A stretch of DNA of 24,298 nucleotides from an uncultured Oscillospiraceae bacterium (GCA_900757655.1 CAAEOT010000027.1:1-24298), one strand, 5' to 3'. Counted from the first letter of the stretch, positions 15,144 to 23,349 are shown. Notes: generated from the letters alone by a model not told the origin. Program-made: numbers and translations.

Positions 15144-16325
15144 TCAGGAAGCCTTCTGCTGTGTCACAAACTTCCACGCATTGGCAGCCGAGTCGATGGT
15201 CTTGATATAAGCGGTGTCGCGGATCGCGTCGCCCGTCTCGTCGAAGGCGATGTGGCCGGACACGCCGTCATAGGTCACGCCGGGCAGCGCTTCCATGACC
15301 TTGGCCGGATCGGTGGAGCCGGCAGCCTTCAGCGCCTCAAGTGCAACATAGTAAACGTCATAGCCCATGGCCGTCACAGCAGAGATGGTGTCGTCGCCGC
15401 CGTTGGTGGTCTTGGCATCGGCATTGCCGTTGATATAGGCCTTGATGCCGTCATCAAAAGTCTTGTTGCCGCCTTCTGCGTAGAAGGTGGAGACAAACGC
15501 CTGAACGCTCGTGCCCTTGGCAGCCTGCAGGACCATGTTGTCATCCCATGTGTCGGAGCCAAGGAACGGGATGCCGACGTTCAGGGAAGCCGCCTGAGAG
15601 ACGAGCTGCGTGGAGTACGCGATCGACACGGGCGCGAAGATAACGTCGCAGCCCTGATCCTTCGCCTTGTTCAGGTAGGAGCTGAAATCGGAGTTGTCCT
15701 TCGGGAAGGAGTCGGTGACGACCGTGCCGCCGGCCTTCTCAAACGCCTGCTTGAAGAAGGTGACCAGGCCCTGGTCATACTCGTTGCCGTTCTCGCCGAG
15801 GCAGTAGGCCTTCTTGGCCTTGAGCTCGGAAGAAGCATAGTTGGCAAGGACGGTGCCCTGGAACGGATCCAGGAAGCAGATGCGGAAGTAGTGGCTGTTG
15901 CCCGCCGTGACGTTCGGGTTCGTGCAGGTCACGCCCACGGCCGGGATACCGGCCTGCTTGAACGTGTCAGACGCGGCGATGGACACACCGGAGCCGTAGG
16001 AGCCGAGCACGATGGAGACCTTCTCATTGACGAGCTTGGAAGCCGCCGAGACAGCCTTCGCGGAGTCGGAGCCGTTGTCGGAGTAGACGAGCTCGACCTT
16101 GTAGGTCTCGCCGCCGATCTCGACGGTCGGGGTCTCCTGGTTGGCATACTGCATGCCGAGCATTTCCTTCTTGCCGCCGGCGCCGGAGTCGCCGCTGGCG
16201 GGCTCGAACACGCCGATCTTAACGACCTTCTCGCCGTTGTCGGCCGTGCCCTTGTCGCCGCCGCCGCAGGCGCACAGCGCGAACACCATGACCAGAGCGA
16301 GCAGCAGAGCAATCGCTTTTTTCAT
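15144..16325 (-). CDS. ABC transporter substrate-binding lipoprotein, branched-chain amino acid type
   Basis: The 393-residue protein is a periplasmic-binding-protein type I (Leu/Ile/Val-binding-like) receptor. It has a lipoprotein signal with core ALLLALVMVFA and cysteine C20 in LCAC, then a Gly-rich linker. Family features include KIGVFEPASGDSG, the SIVLGSYGSGVSIAASDTF segment that contacts the ligand backbone, and a C-terminal DPAKVMEALPGVTYDGVSGHIAFDETGD stretch. The ATG at 16325 has an ATTGGAGG site; the 14 extra upstream codons are ignored. It is the first gene of the LIV operon, behind a near-consensus promoter. It captures the ligand outside the membrane and hands it to LivHM. Ligand identity cannot be read off; Leu, Ile and Val are the default. 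Confidence 0.93.
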   Translation of the reverse strand: MKKAIALLLALVMVFALCACGGGDKGTADNGEKVVKIGVFEPASGDSGAGGKKEMLGMQYANQETPTVEIGGETYKVELVYSDNGSDSAKAVSAASKLVNEKVSIVLGSYGSGVSIAASDTFKQAGIPAVGVTCTNPNVTAGNSHYFRICFLDPFQGTVLANYASSELKAKKAYCLGENGNEYDQGLVTFFKQAFEKAGGTVVTDSFPKDNSDFSSYLNKAKDQGCDVIFAPVSIAYSTQLVSQAASLNVGIPFLGSDTWDDNMVLQAAKGTSVQAFVSTFYAEGGNKTFDDGIKAYINGNADAKTTNGGDDTISAVTAMGYDVYYVALEALKAAGSTDPAKVMEALPGVTYDGVSGHIAFDETGDAIRDTAYIKTIDSAANAWKFVTQQKAS

Positions 16326-16403
16326 TGTATTTCCTCCAATCATTTCTTCTCCGGACGGTGTCCGCATTGCGTGGACATTTGTCCTTCAAATGAATATGAC
16401 GGC

Positions 16404-16432
16404 ATTATACTATCTTTTTGCAAAGAATGCAA
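16404..16432 (-). promoter_or_regulatory. Sigma-A promoter of the LIV operon
   Basis: On the minus strand TTGCAT, a 17-base spacer and a perfect TATAAT lie about 79 bases upstream of the binding-protein ATG. Confidence 0.85.
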
Positions 16433-16489
16433 TATCAATTTCACAAAATATTCATATTAAAATTTCGAATACCTTGCACACAATGACAG

Positions 16490-17689
16490 TCACAGCACAA
16501 ACGGGCTCGCGCGCCAGTCGCCGCCGCAGCGGCGCTCCTCTCTGGCAGGGCAGCCGAGCACGTAGAGATCGTGCGCATCCGCCGTCAGGGCAAAGATCTC
16601 TCCGGCCTCGCCCGGCAGGCTCCGTCCGGCGGCCGGCTTCGTGATAACCGGCACCGAGGTGCGCGCATCGATCGCGCGCAGCAGCTCTCTGCCCTGCGCG
16701 CCGATGGCCAGCACACGTGCATACGGCGGCGTGCCTGTGTCCATGCCGGCGGTAACGCCGAGGGCCGCGCACATCGTCATGCGCCGGATGCGCGAGAGCG
16801 CATAGCGCTTGGATTTCGCCGCCGCCAGCACACCGTCGAGCGTCGGCGCCTCGTGTGCGGCGCGGTACAGGCTGTTGCCCAGCCCCTCGGATGCGCCGGG
16901 CAGCGTGTTGTATGCCGCCTGCGGCAGCATGCGCAGGCGCGAGAGCAGCGCGCTCTCCAGTGCATCCGGCAGTACCGGACCGCGGCCAAGTGTTTTTTCC
17001 TGTGCGCTGATCTCCGCCGCCGCTTTCGGCAGAAAGGCGGACACGTTCTCCCCTGCGCCGATGCGCGTGCGCAGCTCACTCGCCGAGCGCACGTTTCCCT
17101 CCGCCGGACGGTCGTGCTGCGCGCCGGTGCGCAGGATCGTCAGCGGATGCAGATCGAGCCGCTGGTCAAAGATCGCCTTGAGATACTCCACGGCAAGAAT
17201 ATTGTTCGGCGCCTGCAGCAGCTCCGCCAGCGCGCCCACGCGCCGCGCGGCTGCCCGCTGCCGTGCCGCCGCAAACGGGATGCCGGCCTGCAGCTCGGCG
17301 CGCAGGTCCTCGCCCAGCAGCGGATCGAGCAGCGCCTCGGCCACCCGCTGCAGCGGCTCCAGCTCACCGCACTCGCTGCCGAAGCTCAGATGCGTCACCA
17401 CGCCGAGGCCGCCCAGCAGTCCCACAGCACCGCGGGCAAACCCCTCCGCCGACGACAGCGCCCATGGCAGCGGCAGCTCCAGCACCAGATCCGCCCCGCA
17501 GCGCGCGGCGGCCTCCGCACGCGCAAACTTGGAATACACCGCCGGACTGCCGCGCTGCACAAAGTCGCCCGACATGACGCACACGACCGGGCAATCCGCC
17601 CCCAGGCGCGCGCGCGTTTGCTCGATGAGCCGTGCATGACCGTTGTGAAACGGGTTATACTCTGCAACAATGCCGATAACATTGCCCAT
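16490..17689 (-). CDS. tmcAL: tRNA(Met) cytidine acetate ligase TmcAL
   Basis: The 399-residue protein belongs to the TmcAL (formerly YlbM, DUF795) family, which uses acetate and ATP to form N4-acetylcytidine at the wobble position of elongator tRNA-Met. The nucleotidyltransferase HxGH motif is in AEYNPFHNGH (9-18). MSGDFVQRGSPA (39-50), LELPLPWALSSAEGFA and the SFGSECG motif are all diagnostic. Length is close to that of the Bacillus enzyme (about 415). The ATG at 17689 has an AAGGTG site. It is divergent from ackA, with 126 bases between. No terminator is evident before the LIV promoter downstream. The acetate requirement and the adjacent acetate kinase are a notable pairing but may be chance. 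Confidence 0.93.
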   Translation of the reverse strand: MGNVIGIVAEYNPFHNGHARLIEQTRARLGADCPVVCVMSGDFVQRGSPAVYSKFARAEAAARCGADLVLELPLPWALSSAEGFARGAVGLLGGLGVVTHLSFGSECGELEPLQRVAEALLDPLLGEDLRAELQAGIPFAAARQRAAARRVGALAELLQAPNNILAVEYLKAIFDQRLDLHPLTILRTGAQHDRPAEGNVRSASELRTRIGAGENVSAFLPKAAAEISAQEKTLGRGPVLPDALESALLSRLRMLPQAAYNTLPGASEGLGNSLYRAAHEAPTLDGVLAAAKSKRYALSRIRRMTMCAALGVTAGMDTGTPPYARVLAIGAQGRELLRAIDARTSVPVITKPAAGRSLPGEAGEIFALTADAHDLYVLGCPAREERRCGGDWRASPFVL

Positions 17690-17714
17690 TTTTGCACCTT
17701 CTTTCGAAAAATAC

Positions 17715-17742
17715 TTGCGTTTTCCAACGAAATGATTACAAT
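17715..17742 (+). promoter_or_regulatory. Candidate ackA promoter
   Basis: TTGCGT, 16 bases and TACAAT precede ackA. A second option overlaps it (TTACAA at 17736, 17 bases, CATAAT at 17759). The AT-rich 126-base divergent gap contains both, and the choice between them is uncertain. Confidence 0.5.
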
Positions 17743-17815
17743 AAGAGTGTTATGGCATCATAATACTGTGGTTTTGCGAAAATTACAATATTTTATATGA
17801 GAAAGGAATCTGACT

Positions 17816-19015
17816 ATGAAAATTCTTGTCATCAATGCCGGCAGCTCTTCCCTGAAGTATCAGCTGATCGACATGGAGACCGAACACGTTCTGGCCAAGG
17901 GTCTGTGCGAGCGCATCGGCATCGACGGCCACCTCAAGCACACCCCGCTCATCGGCGGCAAGCCGGTCTTTGACGAAGACCTGCCGATGCCCACCCACTC
18001 CGAGGCCATCGCTGCGGTCATCGACAAGCTGACCAGCGCCGAGTACGGTGTGGTCACCTCCATGAAGGAGATCGACGCCGTCGGCCACCGTGTCGTCCAC
18101 GGCGGTGAGAAGTTTGCCTGTTCCGTCAAGATCGACGACGCCGTCATGGCCGCGCTCGAGGAGTGCACGCCGTTCGCCCCGCTGCACAACCCCGCCAACA
18201 TCACCGGCATCAACGCCTGCCGCGCCGTCATGGGCGACGATGTGCCGATGGTCGCCGTGTTCGACACCGCATTCCACCAGACCATGCCCGGCAAGGCCTA
18301 TATGTACGCCATTCCTTATGAATATTACCGGAATGACGGCATCCGCCGCTACGGCTTCCACGGCACGAGCCACCGTTACGTGTCCGCCCGCTGCGCCGAG
18401 CTCATGGGCAAGCCCATCGAGGAGCTCAAGCTCATCTCCTGCCACATGGGCAACGGCAGCTCCATCTGCGCGATCGACGGCGGCAAGTGCGTCGACACGT
18501 CCATGGGCTTCACCCCGCTGGTCGGCCTGCCGATGGGCACCCGCTGCGGCGATCTCGACGCCGGCGTGATCCAGTTCATCATGAACAAGTACGGCATCAG
18601 CATCGACGAGATGCTCAACATCCTCAACAAGAAGTCCGGCGTGCTCGGCGTCTCCGGCGTCAGCTCTGACTTCCGCGATCTCGACGCCGCCGCTGCCGAG
18701 GGCAACGACCGCGCACAGCTCGCGCTCGACATGTTCCACTACTGGGTCGCCAAGGTTGCCGGCTCCTACGTCGCGGCCATGAACGGCGTCGATGCTATCA
18801 TCTTCACCGCCGGTGTCGGTGAGAACAGCAAGTCCTCCCGCGCCGCCATCGCCGAGTACTTCGGCTACCTGGGCGTGAAGATCGACCCGGTCGCCAACAG
18901 CAAGCGCGGCGAAGACATCATGATCTCCACACCCGACTCCAAGGTCAAGGTATTCGTCATCCCGACGAACGAGGAGCTCGTCATCGCCCGCGACACGAAG
19001 GCCATCTGCGGCTGA
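17816..19015 (+). CDS. ackA: Acetate kinase
   Basis: The 399-residue enzyme makes ATP and acetate from acetyl phosphate and ADP. The N-terminal NAGSSSLKYQL (7-17) is the ASKHA nucleotide-binding signature. Expected active-site residues are present: R92 (GHRVVHGG), D150 (FDTAFH), H182 (GFHGTSHRYV), R243 (MGTRCGDLD) and E386 near the C-terminus. It also has GNGSSICAIDGGK and the ATP-binding FTAGVGENS. The ATG at 17816 follows an AAAGGA site. It is flanked by its own promoter and terminator, with no phosphotransacetylase gene (pta) in the window. It likely works with the CoA-transferase and oxidoreductase in acetate-linked energy conservation, an inference only. Confidence 0.97.
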   Translation: MKILVINAGSSSLKYQLIDMETEHVLAKGLCERIGIDGHLKHTPLIGGKPVFDEDLPMPTHSEAIAAVIDKLTSAEYGVVTSMKEIDAVGHRVVHGGEKFACSVKIDDAVMAALEECTPFAPLHNPANITGINACRAVMGDDVPMVAVFDTAFHQTMPGKAYMYAIPYEYYRNDGIRRYGFHGTSHRYVSARCAELMGKPIEELKLISCHMGNGSSICAIDGGKCVDTSMGFTPLVGLPMGTRCGDLDAGVIQFIMNKYGISIDEMLNILNKKSGVLGVSGVSSDFRDLDAAAAEGNDRAQLALDMFHYWVAKVAGSYVAAMNGVDAIIFTAGVGENSKSSRAAIAEYFGYLGVKIDPVANSKRGEDIMISTPDSKVKVFVIPTNEELVIARDTKAICG

Positions 19016-19030
19016 GTTTCCCGGAGCACA

Positions 19031-19063
19031 AAACCACGGCGCTAAATCAGCGCCGTGGTTTTT
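19031..19063 (+). terminator. Intrinsic terminator of ackA
   Basis: A perfect 10-bp GC-rich stem (arms 19034-19043 and 19049-19058) has a five-base loop and a following U-run, 18 bases after the ackA stop. Confidence 0.93.
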
Positions 19064-19151
19064 CTCGTCCAAAACGGGTCATACTGAAATTGTATAATGT
19101 GGCTTCCTGTATGTTTCCGAGAAAAACTTCGCCATGTCCCGGGAAAAACCG

Positions 19152-19180
19152 TTGACAAAACCTGTCCGGAATGATAAACT
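19152..19180 (+). promoter_or_regulatory. Sigma-A promoter of rplU-rpmA
   Basis: A consensus TTGACA, a 17-base spacer and TAAACT start a leader of roughly 80 bases ahead of rplU. Confidence 0.82.
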
Positions 19181-19193
19181 GTCAAGGCCGCAT

Positions 19194-19258
19194 TGAGTGG
19201 GTACCAAGCGGAGGCATGCCTCCCGCCCACAAGAGCGAGACTCTACAGAGAGGCAGGT
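19194..19258 (+). ncRNA. Structured leader of rplU (L21 leader-like)
   Basis: Between the promoter and rplU, an outer stem GTGGG/CCCAC (19197-19201 with 19227-19231) encloses an inner GGAGG/CCTCC hairpin. Firmicute rplU operons are known to carry an 'L21 leader' RNA, thought to be autoregulatory. Position and folding fit, but the consensus could not be compared here. Confidence 0.5.
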
Positions 19259-19267
19259 GCAACGAGT

Positions 19268-19582
19268 TTGAAGCACGCTATCATCGTTACCGGCGGTAAG
19301 CAGTACCGCGTGGCCGAGGGCGACGTCATCTTCGTCGAGAAGCTGGATGTCGAGGCCGGCGAGGCTGTGAAGTTTGACCGCGTTCTGGCTGTCATCGACG
19401 AGGACAAAGCTGTTTTCGGCACCCCCGTGGTGGAAAACGCCGTCGTTTCCGGCAATGTCGTCAAAAACGGCAAGAGCAAGAAGATCCGCGTCTACAAGAT
19501 GAAGCCGAAAAAAGGCTATCGCAGAACACAGGGCCACAGACAGCCCTACACCAAGGTCGAGATCACGAAGATCGAGGCCTGA
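19268..19582 (+). CDS. rplU: 50S ribosomal protein L21
   Basis: The 104-residue protein is bL21. It opens with KHAIIVTGGKQYRVAEGD, and the C-terminal half has the RNA-binding YKMKPKKGYRRTQGHRQPYT. I place the start at a TTG codon (19268), because L21 proteins begin within a few residues of AIIxTGGKQY and an AGGTG site sits eight bases ahead. The frame stays open back to 19193, but those codons lie in the structured leader. It is first in rplU-rpmA-obgE, and rpmA follows after 40 bases. Confidence 0.95.
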   Translation: MKHAIIVTGGKQYRVAEGDVIFVEKLDVEAGEAVKFDRVLAVIDEDKAVFGTPVVENAVVSGNVVKNGKSKKIRVYKMKPKKGYRRTQGHRQPYTKVEITKIEA

Positions 19583-19622
19583 TTTCCGCAACTGATTTTG
19601 ACACATGGAGGTGTAATTCGAA

Positions 19623-19886
19623 ATGGCACATAAAAAAGGCATGGGTTCCACCAAGAACGGCCGCGACAGTGAGTCGAAGCGCCTTGGCCCCAAGAGAGCC
19701 GACGGTCAGTTCGTTCTGGCCGGCAACATCCTCGTCAGACAGCGCGGAACGAAGATCCACCCCGGCATCAACGTCGGCAAGGGTAAGGACGACACGCTCT
19801 TCGCCCTCGTGGACGGCGTCGTGAAGTTCGAGCGCAAGGACAAGGATCGCAAGCAGGTCTCTGTTTACGAAGAGATCGCACAGTAA
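19623..19886 (+). CDS. rpmA: 50S ribosomal protein L27
   Basis: The 87-residue bL27 begins MAHKKGMGSTKNGRDSESK, the peptidyl-transferase-reaching N-terminal tail. GNILVRQRGTKIHPG follows in the core. A GGAGGTG site precedes the ATG at 19623. Most Firmicutes make L27 with a short N-terminal extension (ending in FFA) removed by the protease Prp, whose gene lies between rplU and rpmA. Here the extension and the prp gene are both absent. A terminator follows 9 bases after the stop region, before obgE. Confidence 0.97.
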   Translation: MAHKKGMGSTKNGRDSESKRLGPKRADGQFVLAGNILVRQRGTKIHPGINVGKGKDDTLFALVDGVVKFERKDKDRKQVSVYEEIAQ

Positions 19887-19892
19887 TCGCAG

Positions 19893-19923
19893 ACGGGGTG
19901 GGCATCGCGCCCGCCCCGTTTTT
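19893..19923 (+). terminator. Intrinsic terminator after rpmA
   Basis: An 11-bp GC-rich stem with one G-U pair (arms 19893-19903 and 19909-19919) is followed by five U, with only 44 bases left to obgE. Confidence 0.87.
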
Positions 19924-19967
19924 CTATCCCCCGCCGGGCTGCCCGGCAACGAAAGTGAGGAATGACC

Positions 19968-21251
19968 ATGGCTTCGCCATTTGTTGATAAAGTGACCATC
20001 ACCGTGCGCGCAGGCGACGGCGGCAACGGCGCGGTGACCTTCCACCGCGAGAAATACGTGGCTGCCGGCGGGCCCGACGGCGGCGACGGCGGGCGCGGCG
20101 GCGACATCATCTTTGAAGTGGACGACAACATGTCCACGCTCATGGATTTTCGCTACAAGCGAAAATATGTGGCCGCCAACGGCGCCGACGGTCAGGGCAA
20201 GCGCTGCTCCGGCCGCGTGGGCCAGAGCCTGCACATCCGCGTGCCGCGCGGCACCCTGCTGCGCGACGCGGACAGCGGCGCGATCATGCACGACATGTCC
20301 TCAGGTGAGCCGTTTGTGGCCGCGCGCGGCGGGCGCGGTGGCTGGGGCAACCAGCACTTTGCCACGCCGACGCGGCAGGTGCCCCGCTTTGCCAAGCCCG
20401 GCCTGCCGGGCGAGAGCCACACGATCCTGCTCGAGCTGAAACTGCTGGCGGACGTGGGCCTCGTCGGCTTCCCGAACGTGGGCAAGAGCACACTGCTGTC
20501 CGTGGTGTCGAAGGCGCACCCGAAGATCGCAAACTACCACTTCACGACCCTCTTCCCCAACCTGGGTGTCGTGTACGTGTCGGAGGGTTCGTCGTTCGTC
20601 ATGGCGGACATCCCGGGCATCATCGAGGGCGCGAGCGACGGCGCCGGCCTCGGCCACGATTTTCTGCGCCACATCGACCGCTGCCGCCTGCTGGTGCATC
20701 TGGTGGACGTCTCCGGCAGCGAGGGACGCGACCCGGTCGAGGACTTCGAGGCCATCAATGCCGAGCTGCGCGCCTACAGCGACGTGCTGGCATCGCGTAT
20801 GCAGATCGTCGCCGCCAACAAGTGCGACCTGCTCGGCGATGACCGCACGAATATTGACCGTCTGCGCGCGCACGTCGAGGCGCAGGGCTACGAATTCTTT
20901 GAAATGAGCGCCGCCGCCCACACCGGCACGCGCGAGCTTATCCAGGCGTGCGCGGCCAAACTCGCCGAGATCCCGCCGGTGCCGCCGTACGAGGCCGACT
21001 ATGTTCCGCCCGAACCGGAAGTCGGCACGAGCGACGAGCTGCAGATCCGCCACTTTGACGATCTCTGGGTCGTCGAGGGGCCGTGGCTGCAGCGGCTCAT
21101 GGGCACGATCAACTTCGGTGACTACGAGTCGCGCATGTACTTTGACCGTGTGCTGCGCCAGTCCGGCCTGTTTGACCGGCTCGAGGCCATGGGCATCGAG
21201 GAAGGCGACACGGTGAGCATTTACGATCTCGATTTTGAGTTCCGGTTCTGA
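19968..21251 (+). CDS. obgE: Obg family GTPase
   Basis: The 427-residue Obg GTPase acts in late 50S ribosome assembly and stringent/stress control. It has the Gly-rich Obg fold at about 1-158 (RAGDGGNGAVTFHREKYVAAGGP). The G domain carries G1 GFPNVGKS (167-174), switch I TT (193-194), G3 DIPG (214-217) and G4 NKCD (284-287). A C-terminal OCT domain spans about 355-427. I chose ATG 19968 over 19962 because GAGG is properly spaced only for the second. It is downstream of rpmA with a terminator between and no visible promoter in the 44-base gap, so read-through from rplU-rpmA is likely. The neighbourhood is the usual rplU-rpmA-obg order. Confidence 0.97.
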   Translation: MASPFVDKVTITVRAGDGGNGAVTFHREKYVAAGGPDGGDGGRGGDIIFEVDDNMSTLMDFRYKRKYVAANGADGQGKRCSGRVGQSLHIRVPRGTLLRDADSGAIMHDMSSGEPFVAARGGRGGWGNQHFATPTRQVPRFAKPGLPGESHTILLELKLLADVGLVGFPNVGKSTLLSVVSKAHPKIANYHFTTLFPNLGVVYVSEGSSFVMADIPGIIEGASDGAGLGHDFLRHIDRCRLLVHLVDVSGSEGRDPVEDFEAINAELRAYSDVLASRMQIVAANKCDLLGDDRTNIDRLRAHVEAQGYEFFEMSAAAHTGTRELIQACAAKLAEIPPVPPYEADYVPPEPEVGTSDELQIRHFDDLWVVEGPWLQRLMGTINFGDYESRMYFDRVLRQSGLFDRLEAMGIEEGDTVSIYDLDFEFRF

Positions 21252-21271
21252 CCCAATGCCCCAAACAAATA

Positions 21272-21306
21272 TCCCCGCTGGACGCAGACTGCGTCCGGCG
21301 GGGATT
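21272..21306 (+). terminator. Intrinsic terminator of obgE (possibly bidirectional)
   Basis: An outer 8-bp GC-rich stem (21272-21279 with 21299-21306) with inner pairing GGACGCA/TGCGTCC is followed by a U-rich but interrupted tail. It lies in the convergent gap with the minus-strand gene that ends at 21324. Confidence 0.82.
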
Positions 21307-21323
21307 TCTTTATTCTTTATTTT

Positions 21324-22166
21324 TTATTCGATTGCTTCCGGCTTTTGCTCCGGTTCGCTTTCCGCCTTCGGCTCCTCCGGCAGGACCACCGGCACGAACT
21401 GCTTGGCGATCTTGTTGTTGCCGGATTTGACGCTGAAGTAGCCAATGACGCTGAACGTGAGCGCACCGACAAAGTTGACAAACAGATCCTGCATCGTGTC
21501 ATACAGGCCGACATCCAGATAACCGCCGAGACCGAGCGACTTGCCGTTCACAGCCACATCCGTGATATTATCCACCAAAATAGGAATATTGTTGTTCGTC
21601 GGGTCGAGCGTCACGGAGGCGAAGGAGTGGATGATCGTGTCCTTCTGCATATCCATGTGGAAGAGGTAGTCCATTGAGAACTCGAAAAACTCCCACAACA
21701 CACCGACCGTCATGGAAAAGCAGAACGCCACCAGCGCCAGAAACACCGGCGAGAGCTTGAAATGCTGCGGTTTGTTGCGGTTGAGCAGGTCCACCATGGC
21801 GAAACCGAACGCCGCGCTGATAAAGCCCGTCGTCGTGTGCAGCATGGAGTCCCAATGCGGGTAGGTGATAAAATAGCTCTTGAGCTCGCCGAGGATCTCG
21901 GCGGCGAAAATGAAGATCAGGATAATGATCTCCAGCGTGCTCGGCAGCTCGATGCGGAAGTTGCGCTCCACGAATCGCGGCAGCATGAACAGAATCAGCA
22001 CCAGCACGCATACGAACGTGCTCTCATAGTTTTTATGGATGATCGTCATGACCATGACGCCGATCACGATCAGACGCAGGATCCAGTAGACGGCCACGAC
22101 CGCCGGCTTCGGTTTGTACTTCTGGTTTTCCTGCTCAATCTTTTTCAGAATCTTCGGGTCGCTCAT
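21324..22166 (-). CDS. DUF2238-like (YjdF-type) polytopic membrane protein
   Basis: This 280-residue protein has about six to seven hydrophobic segments between residues 20 and 245, and a Glu/Pro/Lys-rich cytoplasmic tail (from about 258). PHWDSMLHTTTGF and the GVLWEFFEFSMDYLF region resemble the DUF2238/YjdF membrane family, where paired Asp/His residues next to membrane helices are conserved. A polar stretch rich in Asn/Asp (about 185-215) forms a loop. GAGG precedes the ATG at 22166. It follows the PAP2-family gene by 38 bases and is last in a marR-led operon. The molecular function is unknown. Family assignment is from memory and unverified. Confidence 0.62.
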   Translation of the reverse strand: MSDPKILKKIEQENQKYKPKPAVVAVYWILRLIVIGVMVMTIIHKNYESTFVCVLVLILFMLPRFVERNFRIELPSTLEIIILIFIFAAEILGELKSYFITYPHWDSMLHTTTGFISAAFGFAMVDLLNRNKPQHFKLSPVFLALVAFCFSMTVGVLWEFFEFSMDYLFHMDMQKDTIIHSFASVTLDPTNNNIPILVDNITDVAVNGKSLGLGGYLDVGLYDTMQDLFVNFVGALTFSVIGYFSVKSGNNKIAKQFVPVVLPEEPKAESEPEQKPEAIE

Positions 22167-22204
22167 ATTTATCCTCGCTTATCCATTTCTCTGTTCGGTT
22201 TCTC

Positions 22205-22858
22205 TCAGGCGGCAGCCGACGGCTGACGCCGGTCCACAGCCCGGCGTACCGCTACGTAAATGATCAGATACAGCACCAGCGACAGCGCAAGCGCCGCAAA
22301 CACATCCAGAATGGAGTGCTGCTTGACGAACACTGTAGCCGCGCAGATTGCGACGGCAATGATGACTGCCGGGATGCGCACCTTTTTTAAATACTTGCTG
22401 TCAAACGTCACAGCCAGAACGGCCATGCAGCCGACCACGTGCATACTTGGCAGTACGTTCGTCGGCGTGTCAGCCGAATAGATCGCGTTGACCAGCCAAC
22501 CGCACAGCGTGCTCGTATCCACATCCGACGGACGCAGCAGCTGGCAGTTCGGCCAGATCATGCAGATTGTCAGCGAGATGGAAAAGCCCGCGATGATGAA
22601 CGCCGCATAGCGAATAAACGCACGGCGATCGTCCTTGAGCAGCGTCACAACGACAGGAATGATCAAAAACGGGTACCAGAGCACATACGCCAGAATGAAT
22701 CCCGGCAAAAACGGGATTTTGTCGTCCAGCGGCAGATACGAAACGAAGCACCCCGCCGTCGAGGGCACCATGCGCTCGACCAGCGCAAACCAGATCAGAT
22801 AAATGGGCAAATACAACACCAGCAGCACATATTTGTGTTCCTGAATATATTTCTTCAT
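22205..22858 (-). CDS. PAP2-superfamily membrane phosphatase
   Basis: The 217-residue integral membrane protein has about six hydrophobic segments and a PAP2 signature. LPSMHVV (136-142) stands for the PSGH motif, KQHSILDV (179-186) provides the downstream H181 and D185, and QLLRP (106-110) may be the remnant of the upstream KxxxxxxRP motif. Family members dephosphorylate phosphatidic acid, lysophosphatidate, undecaprenyl pyrophosphate or inositol lipids on the outer face of the membrane. The ATG at 22858 is chosen because AAGGAG lies eight bases ahead; the frame stays open to 23011, overlapping marR, and is not protein-like there. It lies 50 bases behind marR. The substrate is unknown. Confidence 0.8.
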   Translation of the reverse strand: MKKYIQEHKYVLLVLYLPIYLIWFALVERMVPSTAGCFVSYLPLDDKIPFLPGFILAYVLWYPFLIIPVVVTLLKDDRRAFIRYAAFIIAGFSISLTICMIWPNCQLLRPSDVDTSTLCGWLVNAIYSADTPTNVLPSMHVVGCMAVLAVTFDSKYLKKVRIPAVIIAVAICAATVFVKQHSILDVFAALALSLVLYLIIYVAVRRAVDRRQPSAAA

Positions 22859-22908
22859 AAAACTGTCTCCTTGTATATGAAAGCGCAAAAAAGCGCTTAC
22901 CTGTTCGC

Positions 22909-23331
22909 TCAGATGTCTGCCTCGATCTCCGTGATGCGGCCAAGCAGCCGGATCAACTCGCGGGAATCCTGTTCGCCCAGCTGCTTGAGAACATGCTGAA
23001 CGTGCGCACACAGCGCCGCATGCATCTGCTCCGCCGTCCGGCGGCCGAGCTCTGTCAGCTGCACGACAACGCGGCGCCGGTCATGACTGTCGGCGCAGCG
23101 GCGCAGCATTCCCTTTTCCTCGAGCGCTCGCAGCATCGCTGCCGTGCGCGGCGCACTCACGCCCAGAACCTCACGCAGCGTGCCCGGCGTGCTGCAGCCG
23201 CTTTGCGCGCTGAGATAGTCCAACAGAAAATTCTCGCCCTTAAGCGGCTCCTGCACACTCTGCGGGATGCAGGAACGGTTCAGAGAAGTGACCGCAAGCA
23301 GCATTTGCTCGGTCAGTTGCTGCAGTTCCAT
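22909..23331 (-). CDS. MarR family transcriptional regulator
   Basis: The 140-residue winged-helix regulator has the MarR layout. LREVLGVSAPRTAAMLRALEEKGMLRR is the DNA-recognition helix-turn-helix, DSHDRRRVVVQLTELG is the wing with the family's D-x-R-D-like motif, and helices flank both for dimerisation. MarR proteins usually repress their own operon and are relieved by small ligands or oxidants. An AAGGAGG site precedes the ATG at 23331. It heads the operon with the PAP2 and DUF2238-like membrane genes, whose products may be its targets. Cysteines at 16, 46, 79 and 88 might be redox-sensitive but this is not established. Confidence 0.93.
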   Translation of the reverse strand: MELQQLTEQMLLAVTSLNRSCIPQSVQEPLKGENFLLDYLSAQSGCSTPGTLREVLGVSAPRTAAMLRALEEKGMLRRCADSHDRRRVVVQLTELGRRTAEQMHAALCAHVQHVLKQLGEQDSRELIRLLGRITEIEADI

Positions 23332-23349
23332 GATGCCGCCTCCTTTTTG

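Noticed and set aside
14931..16460. 509-codon plus-strand open frame over the binding-protein gene
   Set aside because: It is a compositional shadow of the binding protein and crosses the LIV promoter and the two hairpins; no protein-family similarity is visible.
17783..19072. 429-codon open frame antisense to ackA
   Set aside because: The plus-strand acetate kinase has all active-site residues. The antisense product is Val/Asp/Gly/His-rich, has no ribosome site and crosses the ackA terminator.
22859..23011. Upstream extension of the PAP2 gene overlapping marR
   Set aside because: The extra 51 residues are not hydrophobic or conserved-looking, and AAGGAG directly supports the start at 22858.
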